From: an uncultured Lachnospiraceae bacterium
GTDB lineage: Bacteria; Bacillota; Clostridia; Lachnospirales; Lachnospiraceae
Direction: 5' to 3'
Length of the DNA: 27,296 bases
Assembly: GCA_910580005.1 (NCBI GenBank)
Contig: CAJTXH010000025.1
Coordinates: 1 to 27,296, forward strand
Every line of letters starts with the position of its first letter. The first letter of the stretch is position 1. The translations under genes were made by a program, and so were the position numbers. The notes below the pieces were generated by a model, which was not told where the DNA came from, searched no databases, and saw only the letters and a program-made list of their open reading frames with translations. This document shows, piece after piece, positions 8,331 to 16,183 of the stretch.

Positions 8331-9356
8331 ATGAGGCCTATAAGAGTTTTAGTAGTTGATGATTCGGCATTGTTCAGGAATATGCTGTCACAAATACTGG
8401 ACAGTGACCCTATGATTCATGTAGTGGCAACAGCAGCAGACCCATACCAGGCAAGGGACATGATTATACGTTATGAGCCTGATGTAATGACACTGGATGT
8501 TGAAATGCCAAGGATGGATGGCATAGCATTTCTTAAGAGGCTGATGCCACAACATCCTATACCTACAGTTATGATTAGTTCCCTTAATTCGGCAGTTTTT
8601 GATGCAATGGCAAATGGGGCAGTTGACTTTGTAGACAAACCGCAGAACCTTAGCAAAGAGAAAATGAGTGCCTGGATAAGAGGAGAGCTTATAACAAAGA
8701 TTAAGATTGCCTCTACAGTAAAAGTAGGCAGGTATAAGGCAGCAGAGGAATTTAAGGTAAATTCTACTGGCAGGCAGTATCCAAATAAAGTGGTTGCAAT
8801 AGGGGCTTCTACGGGAGGCACAGAAGCAATTTTTAGTGTAGTAAGCAAGTTTAATGTTGATATACCTGGTACAGTTATTGTACAGCATATGCCGCCTGGA
8901 TTTACTAAAATGTATGCTGAAAGACTTAATAACCAGTGCAGGGTTGCTGTAAAAGAAGCTGAAAATGGTGATATACTTGAAAGGGGCAAAATCCTTCTTG
9001 CAGCTGGTGACAAACATATGCGTCTTGTGAGGTCAGGCAATGTATACCGTGTGGAGTGTAAAGAGGGTGAAAGGGTGAATGGCCACTGTCCTTCAGTTGA
9101 TGTACTGTTCCACTCAGTTGCATCCGCCGCAGCAAGCAATGCTGTAGGGGTAATCCTTACAGGTATGGGCGGTGATGGTGCGCTGGGGCTTGCTGCAATG
9201 CGCAAGTCAGGTGCACATACAATAGGGCAGGATGAAAAGAGCTGTGTTGTATATGGTATGCCAAAAGTTGCCTTTGATTTGGGGGCAGTTGAATACCAGG
9301 TACCACTGGAAAATATTGCGGCAAAGGTGTATAATATACTTAATTCAATACCTTGA
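8331..9356 (+). CDS. cheB: Chemotaxis response regulator and protein-glutamate methylesterase CheB
   Basis: CheB removes methyl groups from (and deamidates) chemoreceptors once phosphorylated by CheA. The 341-residue protein has a receiver domain at about 4-120 (acidic pair Asp10/Asp11, phosphoacceptor Asp56 in TLDVEMPRMDG, Lys103 in DKPQ) and a C-terminal esterase domain with the catalytic triad Ser160 (IGASTGG), His186 (VQHMPPG) and Asp282 (TGMGGDGALG). The length is normal and all key residues are present. AAGAAGGGATG precedes the start by about 10-14 bases. It lies between cheR and cheY in one direction. Confidence 0.96.
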   Translation: MRPIRVLVVDDSALFRNMLSQILDSDPMIHVVATAADPYQARDMIIRYEPDVMTLDVEMPRMDGIAFLKRLMPQHPIPTVMISSLNSAVFDAMANGAVDFVDKPQNLSKEKMSAWIRGELITKIKIASTVKVGRYKAAEEFKVNSTGRQYPNKVVAIGASTGGTEAIFSVVSKFNVDIPGTVIVQHMPPGFTKMYAERLNNQCRVAVKEAENGDILERGKILLAAGDKHMRLVRSGNVYRVECKEGERVNGHCPSVDVLFHSVASAAASNAVGVILTGMGGDGALGLAAMRKSGAHTIGQDEKSCVVYGMPKVAFDLGAVEYQVPLENIAAKVYNILNSIP

Positions 9357-9381
9357 TATATAAGGAATTTATATTTATAGT
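9353..9381 (+). promoter_or_regulatory. Internal promoter before cheY
   Basis: TTGATA (9353-9358), a 17-base spacer and TATAGT (9376-9381) form a good sigma-A promoter that overlaps the end of cheB. It would give a separate cheY-cheA transcript starting near 9388, inside the adjoining hairpin. Confidence 0.5.
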
Positions 9382-9406
9382 ACCATCTGCTTAATAAAGC
9401 ATGGTA
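9381..9406 (+). other. Hairpin or operator in front of the cheY ribosome binding site
   Basis: TACCAT (9381-9386) pairs with ATGGTA (9401-9406), and GCTT (9389-9392) with AAGC (9397-9400), loop AATA, with CT bulged. It covers the predicted start point of the internal promoter and ends a few bases before GGAGG. It could act as DNA (operator) or as RNA (only in read-through transcripts). Confidence 0.45.
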
Positions 9407-9420
9407 GAATGGAGGTAATT

Positions 9421-9816
9421 ATGAGAATACTTATCGCAGAGGATGATTTTGCAAGCAGGAAGTTTATGCTGAAATTTTTATCAAAATTCGGTGAGTGTGA
9501 TGTAACAGTTGATGGTATGGAAGCAGTAGACGCATACCTTATGGCGCTTGATGCAGAAACGCCTTATGACTTGGTATGCCTTGACATAATGATGCCAGCA
9601 TTTGATGGTTACCAGGCTTTAAAGGCTATAAGGGATATTGAACAGGAAAGGAAGATTCCTGAAGAGGAAAGGGCCAAAATCATTATGACAACAGCTTTAA
9701 ATGAAAGTGCTAATGTAAATAAGGCATTTGACCTTGGCTGTGTAGGATATGCTGGAAAGCCTATAGACCAGGCAAAATTTGAGAGCGTTTTAAAGAAACT
9801 GGAACTGATACCATAA
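9421..9816 (+). CDS. cheY: CheY-like single-domain response regulator
   Basis: A 131-residue stand-alone receiver domain. The start is the ATG at 9421 with GGAGG at 9411-9415; the ATG at 9409 overlaps that site. Acidic pocket Asp8/Asp9 (AEDD), phosphoacceptor Asp55 (CLDIMMP), Thr91 (IMTTALNES) and Lys113 (YAGKPID) are all present, so it should be phosphorylatable. Between cheB and cheA, it is probably the messenger that CheA phosphorylates and that acts at the flagellar switch. Its receiver is of the type with a long loop after beta-3 (EQERKIPEEERAK), different from the compact enterobacterial CheY, so another output is possible. Confidence 0.88.
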   Translation: MRILIAEDDFASRKFMLKFLSKFGECDVTVDGMEAVDAYLMALDAETPYDLVCLDIMMPAFDGYQALKAIRDIEQERKIPEEERAKIIMTTALNESANVNKAFDLGCVGYAGKPIDQAKFESVLKKLELIP

Positions 9817-9835
9817 GATAAGAAAGGAGTAAATA

Positions 9836-12004
9836 ATGTCTGATGATATGATTACAGAAGGCATGCTGGATATGTTTATATTTGAAACAGAGCAGGGCCT
9901 TGAAAATCTTGAAAATATATGCCTGGACAGTAAGGATGCAGGCGCTTTTGATGAAGACAATGTAAATGAGATATTCCGTATAATGCATACTATAAAAGGC
10001 GCTTCTGCTGTTATGATGTACCAGAATATAGCTACGCTGGCACATAGACTGGAAGATGTATTTTATTTTATAAGGGAAAATAATCCTGAAAACGTGCCTC
10101 ATGAAGAACTTGTTGATGATGTGCTGGAAGTATCTGATTTTATAACAAACGAACTTGAGAAGATTAAGGATGGCATGGAATCTGATGGTGATTCAACAGA
10201 ACTTATTGACAGGCTTACAGTATTCCTTGACAAGATACAGGGAAATGTCCCAAATGAAACAATAGTCCCTGTAGAGGAAAAACCTTTACAGGAAACACCA
10301 CATTTCTATATTGCGCCTGTTGCATCTGAGGACAGCAGGTTTTACAGTATTTTTATCACTTATATGAAAGACCTTGATATGGCAAATATAAGGGCGTATA
10401 TGGCTGTAAATTCACTTAAAGGTATTGCTGAGGATATACTTTTTACACCTGCTGATATAATTTCAAACCCTGAAAGCTCTAATGTTGTACTTGAATTTGG
10501 ATTCAGGATTGCCCTCCAGACGACAGAAGGACCTGACAGGATTATGGAACTTGTTAATTCCAGTGCAGGCATAGAGAATATAGAAATTAATGAATGTACA
10601 ACTGAGGAATTTCTTGAGTTCTGTGCAGAGGCAGAAGCACCAATGTCAAGTGCTGGTGAAGTCCTTACAGAGCCTATTGAACAGCCTACAATACTTATAG
10701 ACAGCCAGAAACCACAGGCTGTAAAAGAAGAGATGGCAAAGCAGGCAGAAACGCAAAGTGCCACAGCAGATGCTGGCAAAGATGAAAAGCCTGCCAAAAA
10801 AGCACCTGTAAAGAGACCTGTATCAAAGAAAGGCGAAGCACAGAGCTTTATAAGTGTAAATATTAAAAAGATGGATTTGCTTATGGATCTGATAGGCGAG
10901 CTGGTAATCGCAGAAGCGACTGTATTACAGAATCCAGATTTAAAAGTACCAGGGCTTGACCTTTCTAATTTCCAGAAATCAGCAGCGCAGTTATCAAAGA
11001 TTACATCTGAACTCCAGGATGCAATTATGGCAATGCGGATGATGCCGCTTAAAAATACATTCCAGAAGATGAACCGTATTGTATATGATACATCTAAGAA
11101 GCTTGGCAAAGATATTGAGCTTGAAGTAATTGGTGAGGATACAGAAGTTGATAAAAACATAATTGAGCATATATCCGACCCTCTTATGCACCTTATACGT
11201 AATTCTGTTGACCATGGCATTGAAAGCAATGAGGAACGTGCAGAAGCAGGCAAGCTTGAAAAAGGAAGGATTGTACTTGAAGCTAAAAACGAAGGCGGAC
11301 AGGTATGGATATCTGTTTCTGATAATGGGCATGGGCTGAACAGAGAAAGTATCCTTGCTAAAGCAAAGACAAACGGGCTTCTTGGCAACCGTTCTGAGAA
11401 AGAGCTTACAGACAAGGAAGTATTTAACTTTATCACACTTCCAGGATTTTCTACTAAAAAGCAGGTCACAGAATATTCAGGGCGTGGTGTAGGAATGGAT
11501 GTAGTTGTAAAGAATATACAGGATGTAGGAGGCATGTTAGATATAGAGAGTGTACAGGGTGAAGGCTCAACGATGACTATGAAAATCCCTCTTACACTTG
11601 CTATAATTGATGGAATAATATTCTCTGTAGCAGATACAAACTTTGTGTCACCTACAAACAGTGTATCAGAATTTATCAGGCTTTCAAGTGATAAGCTTAT
11701 AGTTGAGCCTGATGGTGAAGAGTATGTAATGATACGTGAAGAATATTACCCTCTTATCAGGCTGAATAAGTTCTACCATCTTAACGGGGCAGTCGACAAT
11801 ATAGAAGATGGCATTGTAGTAGTGCTTACACATGAAGACAGGAATTTTGCAGTATTTGCAGATAAACTTGTAGGGGAGCAGGAAATAGTTGTTAAGCCTA
11901 TTCCTTCATATATTAAGAAAGTAAACGGATTATCAGGATGTACACAGCTTGGTGACGGAAGCATAAGCCTTATTATAGATGCTGGTGCGCTTGCAAGGGC
12001 ATAG
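9836..12004 (+). CDS. cheA: Chemotaxis histidine kinase CheA
   Basis: CheA receives signals from chemoreceptors via CheW and phosphorylates CheY and CheB. The 722-residue product has an N-terminal Hpt (P1) domain with phosphorylated His51 in FRIMHTIKGAS, a middle region at about 150-255 of P2-like character, a Lys/Ala/Pro-rich linker at about 290-335, the dimerisation domain (FISVNIKKMDLLMDLIGELV), the ATP-binding domain (N-box HLIRNSVDHGIE, G1 VSDNGHGL, G2 GRGVGMDVV) and a C-terminal CheW-like (P5) domain from about 590. AAAGGAG precedes the start by 6-7 bases and cheY ends 19 bases upstream. It is the last gene before the terminator at 12024. Neither cheW nor a receptor gene is nearby. Confidence 0.96.
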   Translation: MSDDMITEGMLDMFIFETEQGLENLENICLDSKDAGAFDEDNVNEIFRIMHTIKGASAVMMYQNIATLAHRLEDVFYFIRENNPENVPHEELVDDVLEVSDFITNELEKIKDGMESDGDSTELIDRLTVFLDKIQGNVPNETIVPVEEKPLQETPHFYIAPVASEDSRFYSIFITYMKDLDMANIRAYMAVNSLKGIAEDILFTPADIISNPESSNVVLEFGFRIALQTTEGPDRIMELVNSSAGIENIEINECTTEEFLEFCAEAEAPMSSAGEVLTEPIEQPTILIDSQKPQAVKEEMAKQAETQSATADAGKDEKPAKKAPVKRPVSKKGEAQSFISVNIKKMDLLMDLIGELVIAEATVLQNPDLKVPGLDLSNFQKSAAQLSKITSELQDAIMAMRMMPLKNTFQKMNRIVYDTSKKLGKDIELEVIGEDTEVDKNIIEHISDPLMHLIRNSVDHGIESNEERAEAGKLEKGRIVLEAKNEGGQVWISVSDNGHGLNRESILAKAKTNGLLGNRSEKELTDKEVFNFITLPGFSTKKQVTEYSGRGVGMDVVVKNIQDVGGMLDIESVQGEGSTMTMKIPLTLAIIDGIIFSVADTNFVSPTNSVSEFIRLSSDKLIVEPDGEEYVMIREEYYPLIRLNKFYHLNGAVDNIEDGIVVVLTHEDRNFAVFADKLVGEQEIVVKPIPSYIKKVNGLSGCTQLGDGSISLIIDAGALARA

Positions 12005-12023
12005 AAATATAAAATTTTAAATG

Positions 12024-12062
12024 CCACCGGAAAAAGTTCTATGCCAGTTCTTTTTCCGGTGG
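12024..12062 (+). terminator. Hairpin terminator after cheA
   Basis: Perfect 13-base arms CCACCGGAAAAAG (12024-12036) and CTTTTTCCGGTGG (12050-12062) around a 13-nt loop, 20 bases after the cheA stop. The tail (TATTATTAT) is only moderately T-rich. It marks the end of the amidase-to-cheA run. Confidence 0.8.
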
Positions 12063-12119
12063 TATTATTATAGAATTTAATATAAGGAAAATAGAAGCAT
12101 AAACGAAAGGAAAGATTAT

Positions 12120-13043
12120 ATGTTTTCAGAGCAGGAACTTGGTGGGATTGTACAACAGATTACGCAGAATTATAAAAATGAAGAACTTTTTTATATTAAA
12201 AACGGGTGCTGTATGCCTGGCAGGGACTGTATAATACATATAATGTTAAGGCTCCGCCAGATTATGTTCCCTGGATACTTTGATGATGAATACCTTGGCA
12301 GGACTGTACCAGGATATTTTGTAGGGCATAATATATTAAAGCTCTATGATGATTTGCTATGCCAGCTTAAATCAGCATTTATACAAGTGTCACAAGATGA
12401 TGTGCATGAAAAGGATATTGCAAAAAAAAGTGAGGAAATATGTACAAAATTTTTTACATCACTTGGCAATATACAAAATATGCTTTTAAAAGATGTGGAA
12501 GCAGCATATAATGGCGACCCGGCAGCAAAGACAAAGCAGGAAATAATTTTCTGCTATCCAGGGCTTCTAGCAATATTTGTATACAGGATTGCACATGAAC
12601 TTTATAAAATGGATGTACCACTTATACCACGTATTATGTCGGAGTATGCGCACAGCCACACAGGAATAGATATAAATCCTGGTGCTGAAATTGGGGAGTA
12701 TTTCTTTATAGACCATGGCACAGGTGTAGTAATAGGGGAAACTACGATAATAGGTAATAATGTAAAAGTTTACCAAGGCGTAACACTTGGGGCACTTTCA
12801 ACAAGAAGCGGCCAGCTTTTACGTGATATAAAAAGACATCCAACCATAGAAGATAATGTAACCATTTACTCAAGTGCTTCAATACTTGGCGGCGAAACAG
12901 TAATAGGCAAAGGTTCAGTTATAGGTGGCAACGCATTTATAACAGAATCCGTCCCTCCAGGAACAAGGGTAAGCGTAAAAAACCCTGAATTAAAATTTAC
13001 AGAAAAAACTGCAAGCTTGTCAATAAATGAATTGTTTGATTAA
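12120..13043 (+). CDS. cysE: Serine O-acetyltransferase
   Basis: The enzyme makes O-acetylserine from serine and acetyl-CoA, the first step of cysteine synthesis. The 307-residue product has a helical N-terminal region of about 150 residues and then the left-handed beta-helix acyltransferase: RIAHELYKMD, EYAHSHTGIDINPGAEIG, the catalytic region FIDHGTGVVIGETTIIG, VKVYQGVTLGALS, KRHPTIEDNVTIYSSASILGG and VIGGNAFI. These match the SAT family (CysE/EpsC) well. The N-terminal part is longer than in short EpsC-type enzymes, as in a longer clostridial group. CGAAAGGAAAG precedes the start. Cysteine synthase is not next to it; a two-component system follows 32 bases later with no terminator between. 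Confidence 0.92.
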   Translation: MFSEQELGGIVQQITQNYKNEELFYIKNGCCMPGRDCIIHIMLRLRQIMFPGYFDDEYLGRTVPGYFVGHNILKLYDDLLCQLKSAFIQVSQDDVHEKDIAKKSEEICTKFFTSLGNIQNMLLKDVEAAYNGDPAAKTKQEIIFCYPGLLAIFVYRIAHELYKMDVPLIPRIMSEYAHSHTGIDINPGAEIGEYFFIDHGTGVVIGETTIIGNNVKVYQGVTLGALSTRSGQLLRDIKRHPTIEDNVTIYSSASILGGETVIGKGSVIGGNAFITESVPPGTRVSVKNPELKFTEKTASLSINELFD

Positions 13044-13075
13044 ATATGCAGATAGTATAGAAATGGGGATAAGTA

Positions 13076-13753
13076 ATGAAATACGATTGTCTTGTTGTAG
13101 ATGATGAAAAAATGCTTGCAGACAGTACAGCCCAGTATTTTAATTTATTTGGTGTGAAAACCATAGCAGTATATAGTGCAGCAGAATGCAGGGATTTTTT
13201 TAAGCAGGATAAAGCGTGTCTTGTCCTGCTTGATATAAACCTTGGTGGCATCAGTGGTTTTGAATTGTGCAAAGAACTCAGGGAAAAAACAGATATACCT
13301 ATTTTATTTATTTCTGCAAGGACAAGTGATGATGATAAAATTGCTGCATTTGGAATTGGCGGTGATGATTATGTGCAAAAACCCTATTCGCTTAGTGTAC
13401 TGCTTGCAAAGGTAAAGGTGGTACTTAAGCGGTATGGCAAACGCACCAGTAAAGAATACTCTGATGGCAGTCTTTTAGTAGATTTTGATGCAATGCAGGT
13501 ATTTATTAATAATGAGCCAGTAAAGCTTACACAGCTTGAATTTAAGCTGTTATCTTATTTAATACAGAATGAAAACAGAGTAATATCCAAACAAGAACTT
13601 TTTGAAAATGTCTGGGAAGATAAATTTACAGGTGATGGAACACTGAATGTACATATACGTAAAATACGTGAAGCAATTGAGCGCAACCCAGGCAACCCTG
13701 AATATATTATTACTGTATGGGGTGGCGGCTATAAGTTTAGTGGAGGAAGATAA
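13076..13753 (+). CDS. OmpR/PhoB-family DNA-binding response regulator
   Basis: The 225-residue protein has a receiver domain (Asp9/Asp10, phosphoacceptor Asp53 in VLLDINLGG, Ser80, Lys102 in VQKPYS) and a C-terminal winged-helix DNA-binding domain from about 130 (LTQLEFKLLSYLIQNENRV, VISKQELFENVW, LNVHIRKIREAIE, ending ITVWGGGYKFSG). It should bind direct repeats with about 10-11-base steps as a dimer. Its stop shares one base with the start of the kinase gene (TAATG), so the two are coupled. The target promoters are not known; the phased repeats at 4984-5023 have the right form but lie 8 kb away. Confidence 0.95.
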   Translation: MKYDCLVVDDEKMLADSTAQYFNLFGVKTIAVYSAAECRDFFKQDKACLVLLDINLGGISGFELCKELREKTDIPILFISARTSDDDKIAAFGIGGDDYVQKPYSLSVLLAKVKVVLKRYGKRTSKEYSDGSLLVDFDAMQVFINNEPVKLTQLEFKLLSYLIQNENRVISKQELFENVWEDKFTGDGTLNVHIRKIREAIERNPGNPEYIITVWGGGYKFSGGR

Positions 13754-15030
13754 TGAATAAACGTTTATTTATATCCAGCATGGTATTTGTATTTATTACA
13801 GAAATTGCCTTGCTGGTTATTTTTGCATTGCAGAAAGTGGAAAACCTCCAGGATGCTGTTGCTGTAAATGAGGTTGTACATTTAGTGCAGGAAAAGTGGA
13901 ATACAGCAGAATGGTATCAAGACAGGACAGGTCTTGGATATACTGTAATTGACAGTAAAGGAACGGTTTTATACAAGAGCAGAAATGGGATAAGTGAAAG
14001 CATAAACCAGGCAGTATTACACAGGGATACAATTCTTGATATAGAAACAAAAGGAAAAACTCCAGGTAAAATAATTATTTATAATGAAAGTGCACAAGAA
14101 ATGCAGAAGTGGAAACAAAATGCAGTTATTATAATTATATCTGCCATAACTGTACAATTTATTATTTGTGCACTGTATTTTATTTATATTAAAAAAACTA
14201 TAATATCACCATTTAACAGGCTTAAAGACTTTGCTGGACGGATTGCTGGCGGCAATCTTGATATTCCTCTGGAAATGGATAGGCAAAATCTTTTTGGTGC
14301 ATTTACAGAAAGTTTTGATATTATGCGTTCAGAACTAAAAAGGGCACAATTAGCAGAAGCAGAAGCAAACGCAAGTAAGAAAGAGCTTGTTGCAAAACTT
14401 TCCCATGATATTAAAACTCCAGTTGCAAGTATTAAAGCAGTTTCAGAATTAGGCGCTGCACTGGCAGACAGAAACAGGGACAAGGAAAATTATACAAATA
14501 TCATTAATAAAGCCGGCCAGATAAATGCCCTTGTAACTAACCTGTTTACTGCCACACTTGATGAACTGAAACAGCTTAGTGTAGTGCCATCTGTTATAGA
14601 AAGCAAAGAATTAAAGGAAATGCTGCAGAGTTCTGATTATTTTGGTTATGCTTCTTTAACTGAAGTACCAGGCTGCATGCTGCATGTGGACAGGCTGCGT
14701 TTACAACAGGTGTTTGATAATATATTTGCGAATTCATATAAATATGCAGACACCAGAATAGATGTATGCTTTTTAATTGACGGTAAAAACCTTAAAATAA
14801 TTATAGAGGATTATGGTGGAGGCATAAAAGAAGAAGAACTGCCATTTATAAAGGAGAAATTCAGGCGGGGAGGCAATTCAGAAGGCATTGAAGGTTCAGG
14901 GCTTGGGCTTTTTATTTCAGATTATTTTATGAAAGAAATGGGCGGAGGGCTTGTAATAGAAAATGGGAAAAACGGGCTGAGGGTTACAGTTGAAATTTCA
15001 TTATCCGGAACAGTGTCTGGGAGAAAATAA
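13753..15030 (+). CDS. Sensor histidine kinase partner of the preceding regulator
   Basis: A 425-residue membrane kinase: first membrane helix at about 6-26, an outside sensor loop of about 95 residues, second helix at about 124-147, a HAMP-like linker at about 148-200, the dimerisation/phosphoacceptor helix with His218 (KLSHDIKTPVASIK), and the ATP-binding domain (N-box FDNIFANSYKYAD, G1 EDYGGGI, F-box FRRGG, G2 GSGLGLFISD). The start follows GGAGGAAGATA in the end of the regulator gene. The large outside loop sets it apart from BceS-type kinases, which sense through an ABC transporter; the signal cannot be told. Confidence 0.94.
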   Translation: MNKRLFISSMVFVFITEIALLVIFALQKVENLQDAVAVNEVVHLVQEKWNTAEWYQDRTGLGYTVIDSKGTVLYKSRNGISESINQAVLHRDTILDIETKGKTPGKIIIYNESAQEMQKWKQNAVIIIISAITVQFIICALYFIYIKKTIISPFNRLKDFAGRIAGGNLDIPLEMDRQNLFGAFTESFDIMRSELKRAQLAEAEANASKKELVAKLSHDIKTPVASIKAVSELGAALADRNRDKENYTNIINKAGQINALVTNLFTATLDELKQLSVVPSVIESKELKEMLQSSDYFGYASLTEVPGCMLHVDRLRLQQVFDNIFANSYKYADTRIDVCFLIDGKNLKIIIEDYGGGIKEEELPFIKEKFRRGGNSEGIEGSGLGLFISDYFMKEMGGGLVIENGKNGLRVTVEISLSGTVSGRK

Positions 15031-15068
15031 GTCCAGGCAGGAATTACAAATAATCCCCACCTGGACTT
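15029..15068 (+). terminator. Possible hairpin terminator after the kinase gene
   Basis: AAGTCCAGG (15029-15037) pairs with CCTGGACTT (15060-15068). The stem begins within the stop codon and no T tract follows, so termination would be weak. Confidence 0.4.
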
Positions 15069-15147
15069 ACCTACTACCATCTAATAAACAAATTTTACTT
15101 GTTAGCATTAATATATAATTGCATATATCTACTTTTACTTGTAGTTA

Positions 15148-15480
15148 CTACTTATTCTCCTTTGTAAGCTCATAAGCAATTTTTAACAGCCGTCCTATAT
15201 TTTCTAAAGTACTTGGTTTAAAACGTTCCAATGTTGCTACAATTTCATTTTCTGCCTTATCCGCACTTTCACCAATCATAATATAATCCATGCTTACATC
15301 CAGAGCTTTTGACAAATTCAACAATGTTACTGCTGAAAAACCTTTTTTATTATTCTCAATCTCATACAAAAACTTTTCTGATATTTTTGCCATATATGCA
15401 AGCTGTTCTCTTGTATAATGTTTCTCAGTCCTTAATTGTAAAATCCTTTCTCCTGCCGTTACTTTTTTCTCATCATCCAT
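15148..15480 (-). CDS. XRE-family helix-turn-helix transcriptional regulator
   Basis: The 110-residue product has an N-terminal Cro/CI-type helix-turn-helix (about 8-65: ERILQLRTEKHYTREQLAYM, then EKFLYEIENNKKGFS and TLLNLSKALDVSMDYIM) and a short C-terminal helical tail. The start is the ATG at 15480 because the domain begins right after it and GGGGGAG lies upstream; the open frame to 15525 would add 15 residues over the promoter. It stands alone, downstream of and co-directional with the spoVA operon but separated by a strong terminator. A palindrome overlaps its promoter, which suggests that it controls its own gene. Target genes are unknown. Confidence 0.85.
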   Translation of the reverse strand: MDDEKKVTAGERILQLRTEKHYTREQLAYMAKISEKFLYEIENNKKGFSAVTLLNLSKALDVSMDYIMIGESADKAENEIVATLERFKPSTLENIGRLLKIAYELTKENK

Positions 15481-15508
15481 TATAAAGTATATCTCCCCCT
15501 TCAACCCG

Positions 15509-15541
15509 ATTATAACATTACACATTTATTTTCAAAATGTG
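15509..15541 (-). promoter_or_regulatory. Promoter and palindromic operator of the XRE gene
   Basis: On the minus strand TATAAT (15514-15509) has TTTTGA 17 bases upstream (15537-15532). CACATTT (15521-15527) and AAATGTG (15535-15541) form an inverted repeat with a 7-base centre over the -35 region, as expected for an autorepressor of the Cro type. Confidence 0.5.
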
Positions 15542-15583
15542 CGGAAGTTACAATTCACAGGAACTTTTGTTCCTATTATCTAA

Positions 15584-15621
15584 AAAAAACTGCTGTCCGG
15601 TTTAATAAACAGCAGTTTTTT
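15584..15621. terminator. Bidirectional terminator after spoVAC
   Basis: Perfect 13-base arms (AAAAAACTGCTGT at 15584-15596, ACAGCAGTTTTTT at 15609-15621), loop 12. Both strands end in a T run (on minus eight T from 15589). It lies 36 bases after the spoVAC stop and ends the spoVA operon. Confidence 0.9.
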
Positions 15622-15656
15622 AACAGGCATACAATGAAAAATCCAACATGGCATTT

Positions 15657-16163
15657 TCATTTCATAAAAATTGTATAAATCCAGTATATTATTCCCAAAA
15701 TCCACGAACTGAATATCCCATATAAAATTACAGGGCCAGCAATTGAAAATATCTTACAGCCCACACCAAAAACATCCCCTTCTGCCTGGAACTCAATAGC
15801 AGGCGAAACAACAGAATTGGCAAAACCAGTAATAGGCACAATGCTTCCTGCACCTGCAAACTGTCCAAGTTTCTGGTATATATTAAAACCTGTAAGTATT
15901 ATGCTTATTCCTATTAAAGTCATTGTACTGTAAAGCCCTGCAAGTTTGTCATCATTTCCCATTGATTTATATATACTACAGAATATCTCCCCTAAAAGGC
16001 AGATACTTCCCCCTGTTATAAATGCTTTTATACAATTTAAAAAAACATTATTTTTAGGAGTCATATTTTTTACGTATTCATTGTATTTTTCTTTCTGTAA
16101 ATTGCTGTCTTTTTCATTTATGATTTCTTCTATCCCAGGATTATCCCTGTCTTTTTCTTTCAC
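15657..16163 (-). CDS. spoVAC: Stage V sporulation protein AC
   Basis: SpoVAC is a membrane protein of the spore inner membrane and part of the channel that takes up dipicolinic acid during sporulation and releases it on germination. The 168-residue product has a charged N-terminal tail, then three to four membrane helices and the family motif region YQKLGQFAGAGSIVPITGFA followed by NSVVSPAIEFQAEG and FSIAGPVILYG. The start is GTG at 16163 behind AAGGGGG. It is the last gene of the operon; a strong terminator follows at once, so spoVAD and spoVAE, which usually come next, are missing here. Confidence 0.95.
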   Translation of the reverse strand: MKEKDRDNPGIEEIINEKDSNLQKEKYNEYVKNMTPKNNVFLNCIKAFITGGSICLLGEIFCSIYKSMGNDDKLAGLYSTMTLIGISIILTGFNIYQKLGQFAGAGSIVPITGFANSVVSPAIEFQAEGDVFGVGCKIFSIAGPVILYGIFSSWILGIIYWIYTIFMK

Positions 16164-16183
16164 AAAAAAACCCCCTTTTATAA

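Noticed and set aside
8388..9205. Two overlapping minus-strand open frames (209 and 244 codons) opposite cheB
   Set aside because: They overlap each other and the fully conserved cheB frame; no motif, no ribosome binding site.
10360..11535. Long minus-strand open frame of 391 codons opposite cheA
   Set aside because: It is a mirror of the cheA coding frame, rich in Ser, Ile and Phe, without domains or a ribosome binding site; cheA has all its motifs.
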